A DNA stretch of 64,000 nt from Kitasatospora sp. NA04385 (GCF_013364235.1 NZ_CP054919.1:4731200-4795199); one strand, 5' to 3'. Positions 34,438 through 42,889 are shown, counted from the stretch's first letter. The notes: generated by a model from the sequence alone, not told the origin. Numbers and translations: made by a program.

Positions 34438-35310
34438 ATGGGGCGTACACGCGTCCTGGTGGTCGACGGCCACCGGATCTTCGCCGAGGCGCTCGCCACG
34501 GCACTGGCCGCCGAACCCGACGTGGACGTCGGGGCGGCGGGCAGCGCGGTGGCGGCCGAACGCGCACTGGAACGGGCGGTGACCGAACACCGCCCGTACG
34601 ACGTGGTGCTGGTCGACGTCGACCTGGGCGCCGTGCCGCCGGCCCGCGACCCGGCCGCGTTACCCGCGCCCCGGCCCGCCTCGCCGGTGCCGCAGCAGCG
34701 GCCGGCGCAGCCGCAGTTGACGATGCGTCAGGCTCCGGCGGGGCGGGCCGAGGAGGCCCGGCCGCTGACCGACGGGATCGCCCTGGTCGCCCGGATCCGG
34801 CGGGCCCACCCGCAGGTGCGGGCCGTCCTGCTGGCCGCCGCCGACGACCCGCAGCGGGCCGCCCGCGCCCTGCAGGCCGGGGCGCACGGCTGGGTGGCGC
34901 GCGAGAGCTCGCTCAGCGCGCTGATGACGGTGGTGCGCGGTGTCCGGCGCGACGAGACGCACCTGCCGCCCGCGCTGCTCACCGGCGTGATCCGCGAACT
35001 GACCTCGGCCCGCCGGGACCGCTCGGAGAGCGAGCGCCTGGTCGCCGCGCTCACCCCCCGCGAGGAGGAGGTGCTGCGCTGCATGGTCGCCGGCCTCGGC
35101 CGGCAGGCCGTCGCGGAGCGGCTGTTCCTCTCCCCGCACACCGTCCGCACCCACATGCAGAACGTCCTGGGCAAACTGGGGGTGCACTCCACGCTCGCGG
35201 CGGTCGCGGTCGCCCGCCGGGCGGGGATCGCCCCCTCGGAGCCGCCCGGGCCGCCCGTCCCCGTCCCCCCGCCGACCGTCGCCTCTGCCGCAGGCCCCGG
35301 CGCGGGCTGA
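34438..35310 (+). CDS. LuxR-family response regulator with an insertion in the receiver domain
   Basis: The 290-residue protein keeps a likely phospho-acceptor Asp60 (DVVLVDVDLG), but the N-terminal acidic pair is D10-G11 instead of D-D. About 45 Pro/Ala/Gln-rich residues (about 64-108) are inserted right after the Asp-containing strand. The Lys position reads GWVARES. The LuxR HTH is at about 205-262 (LTPREEEVLRCMVAGL), followed by a Pro-rich tail. Together these suggest a degenerate receiver. No kinase is adjacent. It lies between galE and the capD-like gene, and a short dyad CCTGTgtACAGG (34333-34344) precedes it. Confidence 0.88.
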   Translation: MGRTRVLVVDGHRIFAEALATALAAEPDVDVGAAGSAVAAERALERAVTEHRPYDVVLVDVDLGAVPPARDPAALPAPRPASPVPQQRPAQPQLTMRQAPAGRAEEARPLTDGIALVARIRRAHPQVRAVLLAAADDPQRAARALQAGAHGWVARESSLSALMTVVRGVRRDETHLPPALLTGVIRELTSARRDRSESERLVAALTPREEEVLRCMVAGLGRQAVAERLFLSPHTVRTHMQNVLGKLGVHSTLAAVAVARRAGIAPSEPPGPPVPVPPPTVASAAGPGAG

Positions 35311-35367
35311 ACGAGCCCCGCCCTTCCCGTACGTTCCACTCCGTGAGTCAGGTAGACCGGAGGTCAG

Positions 35368-36909
35368 ATGCCGACGCACCGCACTGCCGCACGCCCGCAC
35401 GGGGCCCGCACCCCGCTGCCCGCCCAGCGGGCCGGCTCGACCGGCCTGCGCACCCTGGTCGTCGGAGCCGGCTCCGCCGGGACCGCCCTGGTCCGCGACC
35501 TGGACCGGACCCCGGAGTTCGGCCTCCATCCGGTCGGCGTCCTGGACGACGACCCCGGCAAGGCCGGCCTGGACGTCTCCGGCAGCCCCGTCCTGGGGCC
35601 GCTCGCCGACCTCACCGCGCTGGCCCTCGCCCACGGCGTCCAGGTCGTGGTGCTGGCCATCCCCGGCTTGCCGCACCAGCGGGTGCGCGAGCTCGCCACC
35701 GCCGCGGCCGCCGCCGGCGCGGCCGTCCGCTACCTGCCGTCCTTCCTGTCCGCGCTGCGCCGCGAGGTGGTCGGCTCCGACATGCGGACCCTGGACGTCA
35801 ACCGGCTGATCGGCCGGCACGAGGTCCACGTGGCCTCCCCGGACGTGCGCACCGTCATCGAGGGCCGGCGCGTCCTGGTCACCGGCGCGGGCGGTTCGAT
35901 CGGCAGCGAACTGTGCCGCCAGGTCCAGGCGTTCGGGCCCGCCGCGCTCTACATGCTCGACCACGACGAGTCCAACCTGCACCGGCTCCAGCTCGACATC
36001 TGGGGCGAGGCGCTGCTCACCGACGAGTCCCTGGTGATCGCCGACATCCGGGACCGCCCGCGGATCCAGCAGATCTTCCGCGACCTGCGGCCCGACGTGG
36101 TCTTCCACGCCGCCGCGCACAAGCACCTGCCGCTGCTGGAGCGCCACCCCAGCGAGGCGGTGAAGTCCAACGTGCTGGGCACCGACCACCTGGTGGAGGC
36201 CGCGCTCGACACCGGCGTCGAACGGTTCGTGCTGATCTCCACCGACAAGGCCGCCGACCCGACGTCCGTGCTCGGCGCGAGCAAGCGGCTGGCCGAGCTG
36301 ATCGTCCAGGCCAACGCCCGGGACGCCCGCAACCTCGGCACCGGCGTCTTCGCCGCCGTCCGCTTCGGCAACGTCCTCGGCTCGCGCGGCTCGCTGCTGT
36401 CCGTACTGGAGGAGCAGCTGCGCAGCGGCGGCCCGGTGACCGTCACCCACCCCGACGTCACCCGCTTCTTCATGACCATCGAGGAGGCGGTCGGCCTGGT
36501 CCTGGAGGCCGGGCGGATGGCCGAGGGCGGCGAGGTGTTCGTCCTCGACATGGGCGAGCCGGTCCGGATCGTCGACCTGGTGCACAACTTCGCCGAGCAG
36601 GTCCAGCTCGGCGCGGACGAGGTGGAGATCCGCTACACCGGCCTGCGGGCCGGGGAGAAGCTCAACGAGGCCCTGTTCTCCGACAACGAGGAGCGCCTGC
36701 CCACCGCCCACCCCCGGATCTTCGCCACCGTCGCCGACCACGCCACCGTCCCCGAGGACCTGGCGGGCGGCCTCACCGGCCTCTACGGCGCCGCCACCGT
36801 CAACTCCGACCCCGAGGTCCGCGAGCGCCTCGCGGCCCTCCTCCCCGGCTACCAGACCGCCCGCACCAAGGCCCCGGCCCTGGCGACCCCGTACCCGGAC
36901 GGCTTCTAG
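35368..36909 (+). CDS. CapD/FlaA1-type nucleotide-sugar epimerase/dehydratase
   Basis: The 513-residue protein has an N-terminal Rossmann-like CoA-binding-type domain (about 27-150, VVGAGSAGTALVRDL) and a C-terminal SDR domain (about 165-480) with VTGAGGSIGSELC, FHAAAHKHLPL and the family's active-site variant ISTDKAADPTSVLGASK. Relatives epimerise or 4,6-dehydrate UDP-GlcNAc for capsule, glycan or nucleoside synthesis. Relatives such as PglF and CapD have N-terminal membrane helices, which are absent here, so this one is probably soluble. It follows the response-regulator gene and ends 16 bp from the converging tamR. Confidence 0.9.
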   Translation: MPTHRTAARPHGARTPLPAQRAGSTGLRTLVVGAGSAGTALVRDLDRTPEFGLHPVGVLDDDPGKAGLDVSGSPVLGPLADLTALALAHGVQVVVLAIPGLPHQRVRELATAAAAAGAAVRYLPSFLSALRREVVGSDMRTLDVNRLIGRHEVHVASPDVRTVIEGRRVLVTGAGGSIGSELCRQVQAFGPAALYMLDHDESNLHRLQLDIWGEALLTDESLVIADIRDRPRIQQIFRDLRPDVVFHAAAHKHLPLLERHPSEAVKSNVLGTDHLVEAALDTGVERFVLISTDKAADPTSVLGASKRLAELIVQANARDARNLGTGVFAAVRFGNVLGSRGSLLSVLEEQLRSGGPVTVTHPDVTRFFMTIEEAVGLVLEAGRMAEGGEVFVLDMGEPVRIVDLVHNFAEQVQLGADEVEIRYTGLRAGEKLNEALFSDNEERLPTAHPRIFATVADHATVPEDLAGGLTGLYGAATVNSDPEVRERLAALLPGYQTARTKAPALATPYPDGF

Positions 36910-36925
36910 GGCGGGCCCCCGGCGG

Positions 36926-37423
36926 TCACTGCCCGGCGCGGTCGAAGGGGGCGACCAGGTCGCGCAGGAGGGCGGCGAGTTCGGTCTGCCGGGCGGGGGC
37001 GAGCTGGGAGAGGATCTCGCGCTCGTGGGCGAGGAGGCCGGCCAGGGCCTGGTCGGCCTTGTCGCGGCCGGCGTCGGTGAGGCGGACCAGCACGCCGCGG
37101 CGGTCGTCGGGGTCGGGGAGGCGGACGACCAGGCCCTTGGCGGTGAGGCGGTCGATCCGGTTGGTCATGGTGCCCGAGGTGACCAGGGTCTGGGTGAGGA
37201 GCTGGCCGGGGGAGAGCTGGTACGGGTCCCCGGCGCGGCGCAGCGCGGTGAGGACGTCGAACTCCCAGGGTTCCAGGCCGTGCTCGGCGAAGGCGGTGCG
37301 GCGGGCCCGGTCCAGGTGGCGGGCGAGACGGCTCACCCGACTGAGGACCTCAAGCGGTTCCACGTCGAGGTCGGGGCGCTCTCGGCGCCATGCTGCGACC
37401 AGGCGGTCGACCTCGTCCTCCAT
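36926..37423 (-). CDS. tamR: MarR-family regulator, TamR-like
   Basis: The 165-residue winged-helix protein has the MarR core (about 30-140) with LVTSGTMTNRIDRLTAKGLV as recognition region and wing residues DPDDRRG. It is divergent from a trans-aconitate methyltransferase gene, with two palindromes between them, the arrangement known for Streptomyces coelicolor TamR. TamR represses tam and is released by citrate, aconitate and related ligands. The ATG at 37423 has no obvious ribosome site. TACACT lies 7-12 bases upstream, so the message may be leaderless. Confidence 0.88.
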   Translation of the reverse strand: MEDEVDRLVAAWRRERPDLDVEPLEVLSRVSRLARHLDRARRTAFAEHGLEPWEFDVLTALRRAGDPYQLSPGQLLTQTLVTSGTMTNRIDRLTAKGLVVRLPDPDDRRGVLVRLTDAGRDKADQALAGLLAHEREILSQLAPARQTELAALLRDLVAPFDRAGQ

Positions 37424-37459
37424 GGCGATCAGTGTATCGGGGGGTGTGTCGATGTGAAG

Positions 37460-37477
37460 TCTCTTGACATCAAGAGA
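37460..37477. promoter_or_regulatory. TamR operator 1
   Basis: TCTCTTGAcaTCAAGAGA is a perfect 8-bp inverted repeat around a 2-bp centre. It is located 37 bp upstream of tamR, in position to control both divergent genes. Confidence 0.82.
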
Positions 37478-37507
37478 TAACAAAGGAAGTCTCGGCGGTA
37501 ACAGGAA

Positions 37508-37525
37508 TATCTTGATGTCGAGATA
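37508..37525. promoter_or_regulatory. TamR operator 2
   Basis: TATCTTGAtgTCGAGATA matches operator 1 with one arm mismatch. It ends 16 bp before the tam start codon, so a bound repressor would cover the tam transcription start. Centre-to-centre distance from operator 1 is 48 bp. Confidence 0.8.
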
Positions 37526-37541
37526 CTTCGGGAGCCGCGCC

Positions 37542-38339
37542 ATGCCCGCCCACTGGGACGCCGACCAGTACCTGCGCTACGCCGACCTGCGGAACCGCCC
37601 GTTCGACGACCTGCTCGCGCGCGTCCCCGGACTGCCCCCGGCCCCCACCGTGCTGGACCTCGGCTGCGGACCGGGCAACTCCACCGCCGCCCTGCGCCGC
37701 CGCTGGCCGGACGCCCGGCTGCTCGGGCTGGACTCCTCGCCCGAGCTGCTCGCCGAGGCCCGCGGCGCCGGGGGCGAGCCCACCGCCGAGTACCGGGAGC
37801 AGGACGTCACCGCGTACGACCCGGCGCCCGAGCGGCCCGACCTGATCGCCTCCAACGCCGCGCTGCACTGGATGGACACCGACACCGCGGACCACCTCGA
37901 CCTGCTGCCGCGCTGGGCGGCCGCGCTGCGCCCCGGCGGGGTGATCGCCTTCCAGCTGCCCGGCAACTTCGCCGCCCCCAGCCACACCCTGCTCGCCGAC
38001 CTGCGCCGCGCCCCGCACTGGCGCGGGCGCCTGGGCACCGTCCGCCCGGACGCCTCCTGCCACCCGCCGGAGCGCTACGCCCGGACGCTGATGGCGGCCG
38101 GCTGCACCGCGGACGTCTGGGAGAGCACGTACACGATGGTGCTGCCCGGCCCCGACCCGGTGCTGGAGTGGGTCAAGGGCTCCACCCTGCGCCCGGTGCT
38201 GGACCGGCTGCCCGGGGAGGCGGAGCGCACGGAGTTCCTGGCCGAGTACGGGGCGCTGCTGCGCCGGGCGTACCCGGCGACCGGGCACGGCACGCTGTTC
38301 CCGTTCCGCCGGGTCTTCGCCGTCGCGGTGAAGCGCTGA
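37542..38339 (+). CDS. tam: Trans-aconitate 2-methyltransferase
   Basis: The 265-residue class I SAM methyltransferase has VLDLGCGPGNSTAALRRRW as motif I, an early WDADQYLRYADLRNRPFDDL segment and NAALHWM, all typical of Tam. It esterifies trans-aconitate, an inhibitor of aconitase formed spontaneously from cis-aconitate, and so protects the citric acid cycle. The ATG follows GGAG at eight bases. The position opposite tamR with two shared operators supports the assignment. Confidence 0.9.
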   Translation: MPAHWDADQYLRYADLRNRPFDDLLARVPGLPPAPTVLDLGCGPGNSTAALRRRWPDARLLGLDSSPELLAEARGAGGEPTAEYREQDVTAYDPAPERPDLIASNAALHWMDTDTADHLDLLPRWAAALRPGGVIAFQLPGNFAAPSHTLLADLRRAPHWRGRLGTVRPDASCHPPERYARTLMAAGCTADVWESTYTMVLPGPDPVLEWVKGSTLRPVLDRLPGEAERTEFLAEYGALLRRAYPATGHGTLFPFRRVFAVAVKR

Positions 38340-38362
38340 AGCGGTGGAGCGCTGACGGGCGG

Positions 38363-39214
38363 TCACTTCGCGCCGGGCAGCGCCGGGTGGCGGCCCAGCA
38401 CGACCACGCCCACCACGATCGCGGCCAGCCCGGCGCTCTGCCAGGCCAGCGCCCCCGGGGTGACCCGCAGCCGGTCGCCGAGGAAGCCCACCGCGCAGGC
38501 GATCCCGGCCAGCGGCTGGGCGGCGGTGAGGGCGGGCAGCGACATCCGCAGCGGCGCCGCCTCGAACGCGGACTGCACCAGCAGCAGGCCGATCACGCCC
38601 AGCCCGAGCACGGTGTACGCCGGCCAGGCGGTCAGCGCGGCCGCCGCCCCGTCCCGGTCGATCCGGTCGAAGGTGGTGCGGGTGAGCGCGTCCTGCAGCC
38701 CGTAGAGCAGCCCGGCGGCCAGCGCCAGCAGGGTGGCCTCCTCGAACAGCGGCAGCCGGCGGGCCACCGTGACCAGCAGCAGGGCCAGGCCGGAGACGAT
38801 CCCGAACACCAGCCAGTACCGCAGCGGCCCGGCGGCGGGCCCGCCGCCCCGGGGCTGGCCGGCGGCGATGAACGCGGTGACGCCGAGGGCGATCAGCGCG
38901 ACGCCGACCCAGCCGGAGCGGCCCAGCCGGGTGCCGGTGATCCGGCGGGCCAGCAGCATCGCCCAGACCAGGTTGGTGGCCAGCAGCGGCTCCACCAGGG
39001 CGACCTCGCCCTCGCCGAGGGCGAGCGCGGAGAGCACCTGGCCGCCGATCATGAAGGCGATGCCGAGCAGCCAGTCCGGCATCCGCATCAGGTCCAGCAG
39101 CAGCCGCCAGCGCAGCAGGTCCCCGCTGGGCGCGCGCTGGGCGGCGTGCTGCTGCAGGACGAATCCGGCGCCCAGGCAGCAGGCGGCGCCGAGGGCCAGC
39201 AGGAAGACCGCCAC
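38363..39214 (-). CDS. DMT superfamily (EamA-like) transporter
   Basis: The 283-residue protein has about nine to ten helices in two homologous halves. The first half starts with FLLALGAACCLGAGFVLQQHAA and includes ALVEPLLATNLVWAML, as in drug/metabolite and NIPA-like transporters. The substrate is unknown. It starts at GTG 39214, 61 bp after the TetR gene on the same strand, and could be the third gene of the desaturase-TetR transcript. Only 23 bp separate its stop from the converging tam stop. Confidence 0.82.
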   Translation of the reverse strand: MAVFLLALGAACCLGAGFVLQQHAAQRAPSGDLLRWRLLLDLMRMPDWLLGIAFMIGGQVLSALALGEGEVALVEPLLATNLVWAMLLARRITGTRLGRSGWVGVALIALGVTAFIAAGQPRGGGPAAGPLRYWLVFGIVSGLALLLVTVARRLPLFEEATLLALAAGLLYGLQDALTRTTFDRIDRDGAAAALTAWPAYTVLGLGVIGLLLVQSAFEAAPLRMSLPALTAAQPLAGIACAVGFLGDRLRVTPGALAWQSAGLAAIVVGVVVLGRHPALPGAK

Positions 39215-39275
39215 GGGACCGTCCCTGTCGTGCGTGCCGGCCCGGCTGCCCCCGGTGGCGGGGACCGGGCCGCGG

Positions 39276-39986
39276 TCAGTTCTTGCGGTCGCCGACCAGC
39301 TTGGGGTGCCGCTCCAGGCCCTCCAGGCCGTGCCAGGCGAGGTTGACCAGGTGGGCGGCGACCTCAGCCTTGGCGGGCTTGCGCACTTCCAGCCACCACT
39401 GGCCGGTCAGCGCCACCATGCCGACCAGCATCTGCGAGTACATCGGCGCCAGCCTGGCGTCGAAGCCCCGGGACTTGAACTCCAGGCCGAGGATGTCCTC
39501 GACCTGGGTGGCGATGTCGCCGATCAGCGAGGCGAACGAGCCGGTGGCCTGGGTCACCGGCGAGTCCCGGACCAGGATCTTGAAGCCGTCGGTGGAGGTG
39601 TCGATGTAGTCCATCAGCGCGAACGCGGCCTGCTCCAGCAGCTCGCGGGAGTGCCCGCCGGTGAGCGCGCCGGTGACCATGTCGAGCAGCAGCTGCATCT
39701 CGCGGTCGACGACCACCGCGTACAGCCCCTCCTTGCCGCCGAAGTGCTCGTACACGACGGGCTTGGAGACCCCGGCGCGTTCGGCGATCTCCTCGACCGA
39801 GGTGCCGTCGTAGCCGCGTTCGGCGAAGACCGACCGGCCGATCTCCAGCAGCTGCTCGCGGCGCTGCTTGCCGGTCATCCGCACCCGGCCGCCGCCCTTG
39901 CCCCCGGTGCGGCGCGCGGGCTGATGGCCGGTGCTGTCTCCGTTGGTCCCGTTCACCCCTCCATCATGCTGTAGGCGCTGACTCAT
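39276..39986 (-). CDS. TetR-family regulator of the desaturase operon
   Basis: The 236-residue protein has a 37-residue flexible N-terminal part, a TetR HTH (about 40-85) with TSVEEIAERAGVSKPVVYEHF, and an all-helical ligand domain. The ATG at 39986 overlaps the desaturase stop (ATGA), so the regulator is translated together with the enzyme it most likely controls. TetR partners of desaturases often sense acyl-CoA. A GTG at 39954 is an alternative start with poorer coupling. The operator upstream of the desaturase gene would give autoregulation. Confidence 0.88.
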   Translation of the reverse strand: MSQRLQHDGGVNGTNGDSTGHQPARRTGGKGGGRVRMTGKQRREQLLEIGRSVFAERGYDGTSVEEIAERAGVSKPVVYEHFGGKEGLYAVVVDREMQLLLDMVTGALTGGHSRELLEQAAFALMDYIDTSTDGFKILVRDSPVTQATGSFASLIGDIATQVEDILGLEFKSRGFDARLAPMYSQMLVGMVALTGQWWLEVRKPAKAEVAAHLVNLAWHGLEGLERHPKLVGDRKN

Positions 39987-40966
39987 GCGGCGCGGCGGGC
40001 GGCGATCCGCTCCGCGCCGGGCCAGCGGACGTCGTGCGCCCAGCCCGCCCGTTCGAACCAGCGGATGAGCCGGGCGGAGGAGTCGACCTGGCCGCGCAGC
40101 ACGCCGTGCCGGGCCGAGGTGGGGTCGGCGTGGTGCAGGTTGTGCCAGGACTCGCCGCAGGACAGCACGGCCAGCCACCACACGTTGCCGGAGCGGTCGC
40201 GGGACTTGAACGGGCGCGAACCCACCGCGTGGCAGATCGAGTTGATCGACCAGGTGACGTGGTGCAGCAGCGCGACCCGGACCAGCGAGCCCCAGAAGAA
40301 GGCGCTCAGCGCGCCCTGCCAGCTCCAGGTCACCAGGCCGCCGACCAGCGGCGGCAGGGCCATCGAGAGCAGCGTCCACAGCCAGAACAGCCGGGAGATC
40401 GCCCTTATCGCCGGGTCGCGGACCAGGTCGGGCGCGTAGGTGAGCTGCGGGGTCTGCTCCTCGTCGAACAGCCAGCCCATGTGCGCCCACCACAGGCCCT
40501 TGAGCAGCGCCGGCAGGTTCTCGCCGTAGCGCCAGGGCGAGTGCGGGTCGCCGTCCTTGTCGGAGTAGCGGTGGTGCTTGCGGTGGTCGGCGACCCAGCG
40601 CACCAGCGGGCCCTCGACGGCCATCGAGCCGAGCACCGCCAGGCCCAGCCGCAGCGGCCGGTTGGCCTTGAACGCGCCGTGGGTGAAGTAGCGGTGGTAG
40701 CCGACGGTGATGCCGTGGCAGGTCAGGAAGTACATGCCGACCGCGAGGCCGGCGTCCAGCCAGGACAGCCCCCACCCCCAGGCCACCGGGACGGCGGCGA
40801 ACAGGGCGAGGAACGGCACGGCGATGAACAGGGACAGCGTGACGCGCTCCAGCGCGCCCTGCTTCTCGCCGCCCCTGGTGGCGGACAGTATGGTCGCGCC
40901 CTGTTCGGCGGCGGTCCGGTCGTCCTCGGCGGCGCGCGGCGGCGCCTGCCCGGCCTGGATGGTCAT
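39983..40966 (-). CDS. Acyl-CoA/fatty acid delta-9-type desaturase
   Basis: The 327-residue membrane di-iron enzyme has the three histidine boxes HRYFTH, HRKHHR and HNLHH plus four hydrophobic segments in two pairs. It introduces a double bond into saturated acyl chains and adjusts membrane fluidity. The ATG at 40966 is preceded by GGGAAG. It is the first gene of a transcript with a coupled TetR gene, and a clear dyad lies 35-71 bp upstream. A TTGACC (minus strand, 41045-41050) could be the -35 element. Confidence 0.93.
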   Translation of the reverse strand: MTIQAGQAPPRAAEDDRTAAEQGATILSATRGGEKQGALERVTLSLFIAVPFLALFAAVPVAWGWGLSWLDAGLAVGMYFLTCHGITVGYHRYFTHGAFKANRPLRLGLAVLGSMAVEGPLVRWVADHRKHHRYSDKDGDPHSPWRYGENLPALLKGLWWAHMGWLFDEEQTPQLTYAPDLVRDPAIRAISRLFWLWTLLSMALPPLVGGLVTWSWQGALSAFFWGSLVRVALLHHVTWSINSICHAVGSRPFKSRDRSGNVWWLAVLSCGESWHNLHHADPTSARHGVLRGQVDSSARLIRWFERAGWAHDVRWPGAERIAARRAA

Positions 40967-41000
40967 GGCGCTTCCCGGGGGGTGTGGAGGGGGCCTGCGA

Positions 41001-41037
41001 GTACCTACGTGGCCGTAACCTACGGCATCGTAGGTAC
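41001..41037. promoter_or_regulatory. Operator for the desaturase/TetR operon
   Basis: Three half-sites are visible: GTACCTACG (41001-41009), AACCTACG (41017-41024) and CGTAGGTAC (41029-41037). The outer two form a perfect 9-bp inverted repeat. The inner pair CCTACGgcatCGTAGG forms a tight 6-4-6 dyad. This is the expected architecture for a TetR dimer or double-dimer site. Confidence 0.75.
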
Positions 41038-41207
41038 CGGGCCCGGTCAAGCGGAAGGCCCGCGGGCGGACGTGTCGCACTGTTCTCCCCCCGGACCCCG
41101 GCCGGTCGGCGGCCCGGGGGCGGGGCGTCGTTCGTGTGCCTTCGCCGAAGGTGGTGGAGCAACGGGCCGTCAACCCGTAGGCTGTGCTGGGCGCGCGACG
41201 CGCCCTT

Positions 41208-41278
41208 TCCGCCGTGGTGTAATGGCAGCACAGGGCCCTTTGGAGGCCTTTGTCTGGGTTCGAATCCTAGCGGCGGAG
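41208..41278 (+). tRNA. tRNA-Gln (anticodon TTG)
   Basis: Acceptor TCCGCCG pairs with CGGCGGA, the D-arm is GTGT/GCAC, the anticodon stem GGGCC/GGCCT encloses CTTTGGA, and the T-arm CTGGG/CCTAG encloses TTCGAAT. Anticodon TTG reads glutamine CAA. The CCA end is not fully encoded. It lies 124 bp before glmU. TAGGCT at 41178 is a possible -10. Confidence 0.94.
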
Positions 41279-41286
41279 CCCGTTCC

Positions 41287-41305
41287 GGCCGGTTTCCGAC
41301 CGGCC
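41287..41305 (+). terminator. Possible terminator after tRNA-Gln
   Basis: A 6-bp stem GGCCGG/CCGGCC with a 7-nt loop is followed by a pyrimidine-rich tract with several TTT triplets. It is weak on its own but well placed. Confidence 0.35.
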
Positions 41306-41401
41306 CGACCCTTTCGGACCGTTTCCGTTCCCTTTCCGCCGGTCTCCTCTGGGTATCCTCGGTGCGCCCTCAACCCCGCATCGACCGAGGAGTCCTCCCG
41401 C

Positions 41402-42847
41402 GTGAGTGCCAACCAGCCCGCCGCCGTGATCGTGCTCGCCGCCGGGGGCGGCACCCGGATGAAGTCCAGGGCACTGCCGAAGGTGCTGCACGAGATCTGC
41501 GGCCGCTCCCTGGTGGGCCACGCGGTCAGCGCGGCCGAGGAGTTGACGCCCGGTCAGCTGGTCGTGGTGGTCGGCCACCGGCGCGAGCTGGTCCAGGCGC
41601 ACCTGGCCGAGCACCACCCGGCCGCCCGCCCGGTCGTCCAGACCGAGCAGAACGGCACCGGCCACGCCGTGCGCACCGCGCTGCAGGCGCTCGCCGCCGA
41701 CGGCGTGGAGCTGGACGGCACCGTGCTGGTCACCACCGGCGACGCCCCGCTGCTCACCGGCGCCACCCTGGCCGCGCTGGCCGCCGCGCACGCCGAGCAG
41801 GGCAACGGCGTCACCGTGCTGACCGCCCGCGTCCCCGACCCGACCGGCTACGGCCGGATCCTGCGCGGCCCGGACGGCGCGGTCGCCGCGATCGTCGAGC
41901 ACAAGGACGCCACCGCCGAGCAACTCGCCGTGGACGAGATCAACTCCGGGGTGTTCGCCTTCGACGCCAAGCTGCTGGCGCTGGCCCTGTCGCTGGTCGG
42001 CACCGACAACGTGCAGGGCGAGGAGTACCTGACCGACACCCTGGGCATCCTGCGCCGCGAGGGCCACCGGGTCGGCGCGGTGCTGGCCGCCGACCACCGG
42101 GAGATCGTCGGCATCAACGACCGGGTGCAGCTGGCCGAGGCCCGCCGGCTGCTCAACGACCGGCTGCTGGCCGACGCGATGCGGGCCGGCGTCACGGTGG
42201 TCGACCCGGCCTCCACCTGGTTCGACGTGCAGGTGACCTACGAGCCGGACGCGCTGGTCCACCCCAACACCCAGCTGCACGGCGCCAGCCACCTCGGCGA
42301 GGGCTGCGAGGTCGGCCCGAACAGCACGCTGACCGCCACCTCGGTCGGCGCGGGCGCCCGTGTGAGCAACACCACGGCCGACCGGGCCGAGATCGGCCCG
42401 GAGGCCACCGTCGGCCCGTACGCGTACCTGCGGCCCGGCACGAAGCTGGCCCGGGGGGCGAAGGCCGGCACCTACGTGGAGATCAAGAACTCCGAGCTCG
42501 GCGAGGGGGCGAAGGTCCCGCACCTGTCGTACATCGGGGACGCGACCATCGGCGAGGGCACCAACGTCGGTGCGGCGTCCGTCACAGTGAACTACGACGG
42601 GGTGAACAAGCACCGGACGGTCATCGGGGCCCACTGCCGCACGGGTTCCGACAACATGTTCATCGCCCCGGTGACGGTCGGTGACGGGGCCTACACGGCC
42701 GCCGGATCGGTGATCACCAACGACGTCCCGGCCGGTTCGCTGGGCGTCGCGCGGGCCCAGCAGCGCAACATCGCGGGCTGGGTTGAGCGGAAGCGGCCGG
42801 GTTCGGCCTCGGCCCGCGCGGCCGCCGAGGCGGGTGGGACGCAGTAG
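41402..42847 (+). CDS. glmU: Bifunctional N-acetylglucosamine-1-phosphate uridyltransferase / glucosamine-1-phosphate acetyltransferase
   Basis: The 481-residue protein makes UDP-GlcNAc for peptidoglycan and other polymers. The N-terminal pyrophosphorylase (about 1-235) has LAAGGGTRMKS and LPKVLHE. The C-terminal left-handed beta helix (about 255-460) has the repeating hexapeptides and the catalytic region GTYVEIKNSELGEG and ASVTVNYDGVNKH. The start is GTG 41402 after GAGGAG. It leads into prs, the conserved actinobacterial glmU-prs order. Confidence 0.97.
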   Translation: MSANQPAAVIVLAAGGGTRMKSRALPKVLHEICGRSLVGHAVSAAEELTPGQLVVVVGHRRELVQAHLAEHHPAARPVVQTEQNGTGHAVRTALQALAADGVELDGTVLVTTGDAPLLTGATLAALAAAHAEQGNGVTVLTARVPDPTGYGRILRGPDGAVAAIVEHKDATAEQLAVDEINSGVFAFDAKLLALALSLVGTDNVQGEEYLTDTLGILRREGHRVGAVLAADHREIVGINDRVQLAEARRLLNDRLLADAMRAGVTVVDPASTWFDVQVTYEPDALVHPNTQLHGASHLGEGCEVGPNSTLTATSVGAGARVSNTTADRAEIGPEATVGPYAYLRPGTKLARGAKAGTYVEIKNSELGEGAKVPHLSYIGDATIGEGTNVGAASVTVNYDGVNKHRTVIGAHCRTGSDNMFIAPVTVGDGAYTAAGSVITNDVPAGSLGVARAQQRNIAGWVERKRPGSASARAAAEAGGTQ

Positions 42848-42858
42848 TCGGACGGTGC

Positions 42859-42889
42859 GGCCGGGGATCTTGCGGAGTGGTCCCCGGCC
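42859..42889 (+). terminator. Possible attenuating hairpin between glmU and prs
   Basis: A perfect 9-bp stem (GGCCGGGGA with TCCCCGGCC) encloses a 13-nt loop 12 bp after the glmU stop. It may reduce read-through rather than stop it. Confidence 0.35.

Noticed and set aside
40034..41400. Plus-strand open frame in front of glmU
   Set aside because: It is the antisense of the desaturase gene joined through tRNA-Gln. The glmU start is GTG 41402 with GAGGAG upstream.
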